DNA of 5,574 bases, from positions 1 through 5,574 of the forward strand of contig CAAEUQ010000040.1 in NCBI GenBank assembly GCA_900759005.1, given 5' to 3'. The stretch is from Clostridia bacterium (GTDB taxonomy: Bacteria > Bacillota > Clostridia > Christensenellales > Aristaeellaceae). Positions 1 through 5,073 of the stretch are shown here, piece by piece. The notes beneath the pieces are model-generated. The model made no database searches, was not told where the DNA came from, and worked only from the letters and a program-made list of their open reading frames with translations. The translations under genes and the position numbers were made by a program. Position 1 is the first letter of the stretch, and each line of letters starts with the position of its first letter.

Positions 1-186
1 TACCGATATGGGAATCGACAGTTCTGGTGCAGAGGGTACTATGTGAATACGGTAGGACGCAATAAAAAGGCAGTAGAAGAATACATCCGGAATCAGCTGA
101 AGGAGGATAAGGAGTACGAACAGCTGACGATGAAGGAGTTGTTTGACCCGTTTACGGGTGAGCCGGTAACAAAGGACAAAAAGTAA
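1..186 (+). CDS. tnpA: IS200/IS605 family Y1 transposase TnpA, C-terminal end (5' truncated by window edge)
   Basis: The frame is open from base 1 to TAA at 184-186 and gives 61 residues. The visible part carries the family's C-terminal signature: an FWCRGYYV segment followed by TVGRNKKAVEEYIRNQ. In this family the helix with YIxxQ supplies the single nucleophilic tyrosine (Y of YIRNQ), and the glutamine four residues later helps bind the metal. The HUH metal site would lie upstream, outside the window. The protein cuts and rejoins single-stranded DNA at element ends folded into hairpins. The tail after the catalytic helix (ending DPFTGEPVTKDKK) is lysine- and acid-rich and of no known role. 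Codon choice is more A-rich (AAG, AAA, GAA, GAG, TAC) than in the GC-rich minus-strand genes beside it, as expected for a mobile gene. No tnpB follows on either strand. Confidence 0.88.
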   Translation, partial: YRYGNRQFWCRGYYVNTVGRNKKAVEEYIRNQLKEDKEYEQLTMKELFDPFTGEPVTKDKK

Positions 187-313
187 GCCCGAACAGGGCA
201 GTCGGTATAAGGAGGCGCACAATGCGCCGCTTTAGCGGCTGCCCGTGATCAGGCTTGCGGTTGGCAGACTTTCAGAGCGCGTGAGTGCTGCCGGTCTTAT
301 GCCCTTATAGGGC
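187..313 (+). other. Structured non-coding tail between tnpA and the IS right end (possible ncRNA)
   Basis: Directly after the tnpA stop there is a dense run of self-complementary segments: GCCC/GGGC at 187-190 and 196-199; GGCGCA/TGCGCC at 214-219 and 223-228; GCCGC/GCGGC at 226-230 and 235-239, which overlaps the previous one; a long-range GGGCAG/CTGCCC at 196-201 and 239-244; GGCAG/CTGCC at 263-267 and 288-292; GCCCT/AGGGC at 301-305 and 309-313. Several are mutually exclusive, so the fold is either branched or switching. No open frame of note lies here. The density of stems is more than end recognition by TnpA needs, so an element-encoded RNA, for example of the omega-RNA type seen at right ends of tnpB-bearing relatives, is possible. 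That is inference; no homology search was done. Confidence 0.45.
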
Positions 314-321
314 TTAGTCAA

Positions 322-342
322 ACCACCGGCTTAGCCGGTGGT
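322..342 (+). repeat. Right-end palindrome of the IS element
   Basis: A perfect 9-bp stem has arms ACCACCGGC (322-330) and GCCGGTGGT (334-342) with a TTA loop, followed by CATGATTTT. A short, GC-rich imperfect or perfect palindrome close to the boundary is what TnpA of the IS200/IS605 family binds at the right end. Read on the minus strand, the same hairpin is followed by TTGAC and lies just past psd, so it may also slow or stop transcripts leaving the lipid operon; its T-tract is too poor to call it a good intrinsic terminator. Confidence 0.75.
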
Positions 343-374
343 CATGATTTTGGTTGCATTTGGGCGGATGATGT

Positions 375-1277
375 TTATTGGTCGGATAAGCGCTGACCGT
401 ATTTTACGGGCATTTCCTGATTATTTGCAGTGGATTTGTAGAGAAATTCGGGGATGCGGGCGGCTTCTCGGTTCAGAAGCAGGACGACCGTTGAGCCGCC
501 GTAAAGGAAATAGCCCTTTTCTTCGCCGCGATGAGCGGGAAAGACAGCGGTTTGAGCGGCACGGTTTTCACCGTTGGCACAATCTTGCTCATCGCGCTCT
601 TCAACGTCGATCGGCGCTTCGCGATTATATGCGGCCTTTTCTATTCCTGCGATTTTATGATTGTGGATTTTGCCAACCAGCATCGCGCCGACTTCGATCT
701 GAGCTGCCAGACCGTAGTTTTTCGTGTGAAGGAACGTGACTTCCCGGCAATTCTGATGAAATACCGGCACGTTTTCCAGCGCGATCGGGCGGACGGTGTG
801 CAGTACGCCCGGGATGAACCGGCTCGGCTCCGGCGCACAATCGTCGAAAAAGTGATAGCGATGGTAGTTGTCGACGCACAGGCGGAACACCAGACACGTG
901 CCGCCGGCAAATTTCGCCGCGCGCGGGTCGTTTCCCAGCAGCGTCTGAATCGAATAAACGCTGTTTTTGATGTTCAGGCGCGTTTTGTCATCAATTTTGT
1001 AGGCGGAAAGCAGCCCGTCGCACGGCGCAATCAGTCCTTCGGGCGCGATCGGACGGCATTCGGGGCGAACCTTTCGGATGAAAAATTCGTTGAACGAACG
1101 ATAGCGCGCGGGTTCGTATTCGCTTAAATCGATTTTGTTTTTGCGAACGAAGGGCTTGATCAGCGCGGTCGACGCGTGCGAATCCATGAATTTTCCCGCC
1201 AGACGCGAAAATCCGCGCGACGTGAGCGGCTTGAGCAGCATTCGCCCGGGCGCAGTCGTGTACAGAAAGCGCAGCAT
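375..1277 (-). CDS. psd: Phosphatidylserine decarboxylase proenzyme (pyruvoyl-dependent)
   Basis: The product is 300 aa. It converts phosphatidylserine to phosphatidylethanolamine plus CO2 at the membrane. Visible motifs: FNEFFIRK (62-69), PCDG with D87, YHRYH with H139 and H142, EVGAMLVGKI (195-204), RGEEKGYF (250-257) and GGST (260-263). By family comparison D87, H142 and S262 form the self-processing triad. Cleavage between G261 and S262 would leave a beta chain of 261 residues and a 39-residue alpha chain headed by the pyruvoyl group. The short N-terminus (MLRFLYTTAPGR) fits the compact Firmicutes form. Oddity: about 46 residues separate VGKI from GEEKGYF, where Clostridium-type relatives have roughly a dozen. 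The extra part is hydrophilic and acidic. It starts 3 nt after the pssA stop with no good Shine-Dalgarno sequence, so translation is probably coupled to pssA. It is the last gene of the operon; an IS end lies just beyond the stop. Confidence 0.96.
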   Translation of the reverse strand: MLRFLYTTAPGRMLLKPLTSRGFSRLAGKFMDSHASTALIKPFVRKNKIDLSEYEPARYRSFNEFFIRKVRPECRPIAPEGLIAPCDGLLSAYKIDDKTRLNIKNSVYSIQTLLGNDPRAAKFAGGTCLVFRLCVDNYHRYHFFDDCAPEPSRFIPGVLHTVRPIALENVPVFHQNCREVTFLHTKNYGLAAQIEVGAMLVGKIHNHKIAGIEKAAYNREAPIDVEERDEQDCANGENRAAQTAVFPAHRGEEKGYFLYGGSTVVLLLNREAARIPEFLYKSTANNQEMPVKYGQRLSDQ

Positions 1278-1280
1278 GGC

Positions 1281-1967
1281 TTACAGCGGGTGCACGCCGA
1301 GCAGCTTCAGGAGCATCATCAGCGCAAATTCCGCCGCGCCAAACGCGACCATGATCATGATTCCCTTAAAGCCCGGTTTGCGAACGCTGATTTTGCTGAC
1401 GAACAGGAACGCCGTCAGCAGCATGATCGCGTAATAACCGATGGCAATGTCGGCAGGCGTTACGTAATCGATTAAGAGAAATGTCGGGAAGATCAGCGCC
1501 GCGGACGTGACGGGTAACCCTGTATAGACCTTGCGAACGAGCTGACCCTTTGCCTGATTTTCTTCTTCGGTGACGTTGAAATACGCCAGCCGCACCAGCG
1601 CGGCGAGCACGTACAGGCTGAAAATCGCGACGCAGATCGGATAGGGAATGTACGAAAGCAGCGAATCCGACGCCAGCCGATGCGCTGAGCGATAGAGCGC
1701 GCCGCCGATACACGCGGGCAGCACACCGAACGCGACCAGATCCGCCAGAGAATCGATCTGAATGCCGTAATTGCGCTCCATCTTCGTGCGGTTCGGCTTC
1801 GTGCGCGCAACCTTGCCGTCGAATGCGTCGCACAGACCGGAAAATAAAAGGAAGAACGTTCCGATAAACGGATGTCCGAAGCCCGAAAGACTTACAAAAA
1901 TGCCGACAATCGCGGACAGAAGCGACGCGTACGTGAGCCATACGGTATAATCAAAAAAGCCAATCAT
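1281..1967 (-). CDS. pssA: CDP-diacylglycerol--serine O-phosphatidyltransferase
   Basis: The product is 228 aa. It joins CDP-diacylglycerol and L-serine to make phosphatidylserine and CMP in the membrane, supplying the adjacent Psd. The CDP-alcohol phosphotransferase motif is clear: D47, D50-G51, A54-R55, G68, D72 and D76, the four aspartates binding the metals. The spacing between A-R and the G (12 residues) is wider than in many family members but matches Firmicutes PssA as I remember it. FGVLPA (80-85) follows. Hydrophobic spans lie at about 9-30, 35-45, 77-92, 105-128, 150-190 and 200-225. The frame is open upstream to 2576, but the real start is ATG at 1967: it has an AGGGAGG site 9 nt upstream, the protein begins as the family does, and the upstream part is antisense-frame noise over the flippase gene. 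ATG overlaps the previous stop as ATGA. Confidence 0.96.
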   Translation of the reverse strand: MIGFFDYTVWLTYASLLSAIVGIFVSLSGFGHPFIGTFFLLFSGLCDAFDGKVARTKPNRTKMERNYGIQIDSLADLVAFGVLPACIGGALYRSAHRLASDSLLSYIPYPICVAIFSLYVLAALVRLAYFNVTEEENQAKGQLVRKVYTGLPVTSAALIFPTFLLIDYVTPADIAIGYYAIMLLTAFLFVSKISVRKPGFKGIMIMVAFGAAEFALMMLLKLLGVHPL

Positions 1968-1983
1968 GCTTGGGATCCTCCCT
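1964..1983 (-). promoter_or_regulatory. ATGA overlap and ribosome binding site deciding the pssA start
   Basis: The flippase stop TGA (1966-1964) overlaps the pssA ATG (1967-1965). AGGGAGG (1983-1977) lies 9 nt upstream of the ATG inside the flippase gene. This strong site, plus the family-typical N-terminus, fixes the 228-aa start against the longer open frame that runs back to 2576. Confidence 0.88.
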
Positions 1984-2995
1984 TTTTCTTTTGAAGTATC
2001 AGAGACAGCGCCAGCGCGAGCGCGCACAGCAGGATGCATCCGTAAAACGAAATGCCGCGCGCGAGCAGATCCAGCTGCGCGGGGTCTTCCGCGAGCGATT
2101 CGAACAGATTGAGGAACAGATAGTCCGATACGCCCACGCCGCCCGGAAGCGGCATGCTGTTCGAACCGAGGATAACCATGCCCTGAGCGCTGATTGCGCG
2201 CGTGAAATCGCGCATTTTGCCGCCGGTTGCAAGAAAGGTCAGCACCGGCACCATCAGAAGCGACAGCCTTTGGAGAAAATTCAAGAAAAACGCGCGAACC
2301 AGCGCGCCCGGGCGCGCGTGGAACGTTTCCGCGCAGCGGCGGTAATCCGCTTCGAGCGAAAGCAGCTTTTCCCGCTTTTCTTCCGCGCGGCGCACCAGAT
2401 GCAGTCGTTTGAGCAAACGCAGGAAGAAATCCGCGATTTTCAGCATCAGCGTCTGATGAAACACCAGCATCATGAAGCCCACGAGCATCGCGATCTGCAT
2501 GCATATGCCAAGGACGATCAGCAGCTTTCCAAATCCGCTCGCCGAAAGGAAAAGGCTCGGATTCAGGGCGATGCAAATCGCGCCCAGTACGATGATCGAA
2601 AGCGTGTACAGCGCGAGATTCATCAGGAGAATTGAGGTCGTGATTGCACCGGGAATGCCGTCACGAATCATCAGAACCGCCGAAGCGGGCTGTCCGCCGG
2701 TTGCCGAGGGCGTGATCGCGGAAAAGTAAATGTCCGAAGCAGAATACATCAGCCCGCTTCGAAGGCTTTGCGGATACCCGACCGCGCGGCACAGTACGCG
2801 CAGCGCCTGTCCCTCCAGCAGGATGTACGCGAGCATGCAGCCCACCGCTGCGGCGAGCAGGTAAGGATTGCCGGCGGATACGTATTCAAGAAAGCTCCCG
2901 ATCGTGAGATCGCGGTTCTGGAGCGCAATCGCGCCGATCGTAAGGCAGACGAGAATCAGAAAACACACCGGATAGAGCCAACGCTTTTTTTTCAT
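1964..2995 (-). CDS. Flippase-like membrane protein, lysylphosphatidylglycerol synthase TM-region family (UPF0104)
   Basis: The product is 343 aa and mostly hydrophobic. Likely membrane spans are at about 7-25, 45-66, 118-145, 157-180, 232-256, 268-280 and 314-335. Two family hallmarks are present: PSATGGQPA (96-104) and PLPGGVGVSD (282-291). A charged, helical, cytosolic-looking stretch lies at 190-228. The family comprises the membrane part of MprF, which moves lysyl-phosphatidylglycerol across the bilayer, and relatives that lack the aminoacyl-transfer domain. This protein has only the membrane part, so it is not a lysyl-PG synthase itself. In this operon a plausible role is transbilayer transport of PE, PS or another phospholipid, but the substrate is not visible in the sequence. 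The start ATG overlaps the upstream stop as ATGA, with a GAGG site 6 nt before it. Confidence 0.9.
   Translation of the reverse strand: MKKKRWLYPVCFLILVCLTIGAIALQNRDLTIGSFLEYVSAGNPYLLAAAVGCMLAYILLEGQALRVLCRAVGYPQSLRSGLMYSASDIYFSAITPSATGGQPASAVLMIRDGIPGAITTSILLMNLALYTLSIIVLGAICIALNPSLFLSASGFGKLLIVLGICMQIAMLVGFMMLVFHQTLMLKIADFFLRLLKRLHLVRRAEEKREKLLSLEADYRRCAETFHARPGALVRAFFLNFLQRLSLLMVPVLTFLATGGKMRDFTRAISAQGMVILGSNSMPLPGGVGVSDYLFLNLFESLAEDPAQLDLLARGISFYGCILLCALALALSLILQKKKGGSQA
2992..2995 (-). promoter_or_regulatory. ATGA stop/start overlap (PAP2 gene to flippase-like gene)
   Basis: On the minus strand the TGA of the PAP2 gene (2994-2992) shares two bases with the ATG of the flippase-like gene (2995-2993). 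A GAGG site at 3002-3005 sits inside the end of the PAP2 gene, 6 nt before the ATG. This arrangement normally gives re-initiation and near-equal expression of both proteins. Confidence 0.85.
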
Positions 2996-3624
2996 TTCGC
3001 GCCTCGTTTTTTCCAGATCAGGCGGGAAGCGGCGATGCCGAATTCAGCCGTTAAAATGCCTGCGGGAATGTCGAGCAGGTAATGCTGCCGGACGAGCACG
3101 GTCGATGCGAAAACGATCAGCGAGAAAATCAGCGCAAAGATCTTGTAGCTCTTCGGAATGCGTTCAATCTGTGCAATTCCGCGGACGCCCAGCCAGCATT
3201 CAAGGCAGTGAATGCTTGGGAAAAGGTTGTTCGGCGCGTCCAAGCGATAAATCAGCCGCGTGAGTGCTGAAAAGACGTCGCCGCCGGTCGGGTACGGACG
3301 CACAATCTGCGTGGGATATGCCAGAAAGCAGACGAGGCAGACGAGCTTTGCGATGTAAGCGCCCGTGAAAAAGCGCCAGACCGTATTTCGATCCTCCCGT
3401 CCAATCAGCAGGTAATTCAGCCCCCAGAACGGATACGAAAGCACATAGGGTACGATCATGACCGGTACCAGCGGAATGCGCGAATCCAAAGGCAGCGCGA
3501 CGGCGTGGTAAACCGTATCGTGCGGCAAAAGCCGCGTTCCGAAATAAACGGAACAATTCAGCACCAGCCAGCCGATTGTCGCCAGCCAGCCGTAACCGGG
3601 AATGGATTTCAGAAATTTTTTCAT
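2992..3624 (-). CDS. PAP2-superfamily membrane lipid phosphatase / phosphotransferase
   Basis: The product is 210 aa with about six hydrophobic spans (roughly 13-28, 50-72, 86-104, 133-150, 160-177, 184-202). The PAP2 active-site pieces are recognisable: a weak first motif around QIVRPYP (106-112), FPSIH (135-139, H139), and a third motif S174...H181-x3-D185. In textbook PAP2 enzymes the third motif is SRx5HxxxD; here the arginine position is T175 and an arginine sits two residues before the histidine (R179). As I remember it, this variant occurs in a Clostridia subgroup and in inositolphosphotransferase-like relatives. It could remove phosphate from phosphatidate, phosphatidylglycerol-phosphate or undecaprenyl pyrophosphate, or transfer a head group; the sequence does not decide. 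It is the first gene after the promoter at 3671-3679. Its ribosome site is weak (TTGGAA about 9 nt before ATG), which may set the level of the whole ATGA-coupled operon. Confidence 0.86.
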   Translation of the reverse strand: MKKFLKSIPGYGWLATIGWLVLNCSVYFGTRLLPHDTVYHAVALPLDSRIPLVPVMIVPYVLSYPFWGLNYLLIGREDRNTVWRFFTGAYIAKLVCLVCFLAYPTQIVRPYPTGGDVFSALTRLIYRLDAPNNLFPSIHCLECWLGVRGIAQIERIPKSYKIFALIFSLIVFASTVLVRQHYLLDIPAGILTAEFGIAASRLIWKKRGAK

Positions 3625-3670
3625 GCGTCAGATTCCAATCGCAGATTCGGGAAAACAAATCCCCTTTCTT

Positions 3671-3679
3671 ATTATACCA
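3671..3679 (-). promoter_or_regulatory. Extended -10 promoter of the lipid operon
   Basis: The minus strand reads TGGTATAAT: a consensus TATAAT (3676-3671) with the TGn extension (3679-3677). No good TTGACA-like box is found 16-18 bp upstream; the best-spaced hexamers are TAGCGC-like. Extended -10 promoters commonly do without one. Transcription would start near 3664, leaving a leader of about 40 nt before the PAP2 ATG at 3624. It lies between the rmuC terminator and the operon, so the lipid genes are an independent transcription unit. Confidence 0.8.
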
Positions 3680-3737
3680 TAAAGAAAAGGAAAGCGCTAG
3701 CCCTTTTGAAAAAGCTGGAAAGAATCTAAACGAATGC

Positions 3738-3758
3738 AAAAAACGCCCTGAGGGGGCG
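3738..3758 (-). terminator. Intrinsic terminator of rmuC
   Basis: On the minus strand a GC-rich stem with arms CGCCC (3758-3754) and GGGCG (3748-3744), extended by one wobble pair, is followed directly by six T residues (3743-3738). It begins 6 nt after the rmuC TAG stop (3767-3765). It separates rmuC from the lipid operon, whose promoter follows about 60 bp downstream. Confidence 0.87.
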
Positions 3759-3764
3759 AAAAGG

Positions 3765-4889
3765 CTATTGCTGATCCAGATTGCGGAGGGCTTTTTGGAG
3801 CTTTCTTGTGCGAACATCCATCTGATCGAGCGACTCGCGGGTCTGTTCCAGACGGCGGCGAACGGTTTCAACCGAGGTTTCATATTGGTCGAACTCGGAG
3901 CGCACTTCGGAAAGCAGGCGCAGCACGTCCGCGCTCTTTTTTTCGAGCGCTACGCTGCGGAAGCCCAGACGCAGACTCGTTAATAGCGCCGCGAGCGTGT
4001 TCGGCCCGGCAACCAGCACACGGTATTTGCCTTGCAGCCGCTCGCACAGGCCGCGGCGGCGCGCCGCTTCCGCATACAGGCTTTCAACCGGCAGGAACAT
4101 GATCGCGTAATCCACCGTCTCCGGTGGGCGAATGTATTTGTCAGAAATCAGCTTCGCCTGCTCGGTTAAGGCGCGTTCGAGCGTCAGCGCGCAGCGCTCC
4201 GCTCTTTCGGAATCGCCGGATTCGCTGGCTTCGATCAGACGCAGGTAATCCTCCTGCGGGAATTTTGAATCCACGGGCAGCAGCAGCTCGCCGTCCGCTG
4301 CGGGCATCCGGATTGCGAATTCAACGCGCGTCTGTCCGCCTGCCGGAATCGCCGCGTTTTCGAGATACTGATCGGGCGAAAGAATTTCGGAAAGCAGCGC
4401 GCCTAATTGAATTTCGCCCCACATTCCGCGCGTCTTTACGCCGCCCAGCACCTTTTTCAGATCGGCAAATTCCCCCGCGAACGCGCGCATCTGCCCAAGC
4501 CCCGCGTGTACGTCCGCCAGCTGGCGATTGACCGTCTGAAACGATTCGTTCAAACGCGCATCGAGCTTTGTGGAGACCGTGTCGCGTACTTCGGAAAGCG
4601 TCTCCGCGTTCGTCCGCCGCAGCGATTCGAGCCGCGCATCCATCGAATCGCGCAAACGATCCTGCCGGCGGGAAAGCTCGTCGGTCGTGGAGGAAAGACG
4701 GGAGGCGAGATCGTCGATCGCGTCGAACAGAGAATTCATCGCGCGCGACTGCGCCTCCGCATCGCGCCGCAAGCGCAAATACGTCTTTCGCCGTTCGCGC
4801 CGACTCACGAACAGCGCAATGAAAATCAGCCCACAAAAAACGCCGATCAAAACAGGAATCAGCCATGGATACCGCTCCACCCAGCCCAT
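3765..4889 (-). CDS. rmuC: DNA recombination protein RmuC family
   Basis: The product is 374 aa from the ATG at 4889. Domain order: an N-terminal membrane anchor (about 8-29), a charged coiled-coil region (about 40-145), the conserved RmuC core (about 146-330) and a C-terminal helical coiled coil (330-374). Core hallmarks are KTRGMWGE (152-159), QYLENA (174-179), the RVEFAIRMP strand (188-196) and LPVDSKFPQEDY (204-215). E190, D207 and K209 are placed like a PD-(D/E)XK nuclease centre, the fold proposed for this family. E. coli RmuC limits recombination between short inverted repeats, and its biochemical activity is poorly defined. An ATG-equivalent start 30 codons upstream is open but rejected: the inner ATG has GGAGGTGA with 7-nt spacing and gives the typical anchor start. 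The gene is monocistronic, with a terminator right after the stop. Confidence 0.94.
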   Translation of the reverse strand: MGWVERYPWLIPVLIGVFCGLIFIALFVSRRERRKTYLRLRRDAEAQSRAMNSLFDAIDDLASRLSSTTDELSRRQDRLRDSMDARLESLRRTNAETLSEVRDTVSTKLDARLNESFQTVNRQLADVHAGLGQMRAFAGEFADLKKVLGGVKTRGMWGEIQLGALLSEILSPDQYLENAAIPAGGQTRVEFAIRMPAADGELLLPVDSKFPQEDYLRLIEASESGDSERAERCALTLERALTEQAKLISDKYIRPPETVDYAIMFLPVESLYAEAARRRGLCERLQGKYRVLVAGPNTLAALLTSLRLGFRSVALEKKSADVLRLLSEVRSEFDQYETSVETVRRRLEQTRESLDQMDVRTRKLQKALRNLDQQ

Positions 4890-4893
4890 AAAA

Positions 4894-4901
4894 TCACCTC
4901 C
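4894..4901 (-). promoter_or_regulatory. Ribosome binding site that decides the rmuC start
   Basis: GGAGGTGA on the minus strand (4901-4894) is near-perfectly complementary to the 16S rRNA tail. Its GGAGG core is 7 nt from the ATG at 4889. No comparable site precedes the upstream possible start at 4979. Confidence 0.9.
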
Positions 4902-4911
4902 GGATTCAAAG

Positions 4912-4931
4912 AAAGGAGGCAAAAGCCTCCT
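4912..4931 (-). promoter_or_regulatory. Leader hairpin upstream of rmuC: terminator, attenuator or SD-competing element
   Basis: There is a perfect 7-bp stem with arms AGGAGGC and GCCTCCT (4931-4925 and 4920-4914 on the minus strand) and a TTTT loop. The sequence after it on the minus strand is TTCTTTG, an interrupted T-tract. It could end a transcript coming from the repeat array. However, only about 20 nt separate it from the rmuC Shine-Dalgarno sequence and no promoter fits in that gap, so rmuC mRNA should contain the hairpin. The CCTCC of its 3' arm can alternatively pair with the real GGAGG at 4897-4901, and its 5' arm resembles a decoy ribosome site. Confidence 0.55.
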
Positions 4932-4979
4932 GAAAAACGAATGATTCGAACGCAGTTTTCGCTCTAGCCTCCGCTTCAA

Positions 4980-5073
4980 AGCCCGAACGCGCCAGAGAGC
5001 AAATTGTGCCGCTTGCTAATGCAATTTGCGGGAATTTGGGAACAATGCACCGCTGCGAACCAACACCTGAAAT
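4980..5073. repeat. Diverged edge unit of the tandem array
   Basis: The stretch preceding the first clear unit still aligns with the repeat. It has a GCCCGA start, a GCGGGAATTTGGGAACAATGC block matching GCGGGAAGTTGGGAACAATGC of unit 2 at all but one position, and a related CGCTGCGAA patch. Its middle has been replaced: instead of hairpin C it carries an 8-bp perfect stem, GCAAATTG (4999-5006) and CAATTTGC (5022-5029), with a 15-nt loop. Edge copies of tandem arrays commonly decay because they are not homogenised with the rest. Confidence 0.7.

Larger units (their letters stand above)
1..350 (+). mobile_element. Right part of an IS200/IS605-type insertion sequence
   Basis: This is the 3' end of tnpA plus a non-coding tail and a terminal hairpin. 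Elements of this family have no long terminal inverted repeats. They end in short imperfect palindromes recognised by TnpA, and cleavage falls some bases beyond the right hairpin. Here the last strong hairpin ends at 342, so the true end is probably within about 343-356, and the right boundary given is approximate. The element stops about 25-30 bp from the psd stop codon at 375, so it sits directly downstream of the lipid operon, tail to tail with it. The left end is outside the window. Confidence 0.75.

Noticed and set aside
187..374. A tnpB or other nuclease gene after tnpA
   Set aside because: No open frame of useful length follows tnpA on the plus strand before psd; only structured non-coding DNA is present.
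531..656. A pair of compensating frameshifts as the cause of the odd Psd segment
   Set aside because: Conserved motifs on both sides are in the same frame, and reading part of the segment in another frame gave no family-like sequence. An in-frame insertion is simpler.
531..1127. Plus-strand frame of 198 residues inside psd
   Set aside because: It lies antisense to a well-supported psd with intact catalytic motifs, has no ribosome site, and resembles no known protein. It is a shadow of high-GC coding.
1968..2576. N-terminal extension of pssA in the same frame
   Set aside because: It overlaps the flippase gene, is low-complexity and Arg-rich, and the inner ATG at 1967 has a strong ribosome site and a family-typical N-terminus.
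1970..2635. Plus-strand 221-residue frame opposite the flippase gene
   Set aside because: It is charged, Gln/Arg-rich antisense translation of a hydrophobic gene; no start signal or homology is seen.
4890..4979. RmuC start 30 codons upstream
   Set aside because: The extension would run through the leader hairpin and the strong GGAGGTGA site. The shorter start gives the usual membrane-anchor N-terminus.
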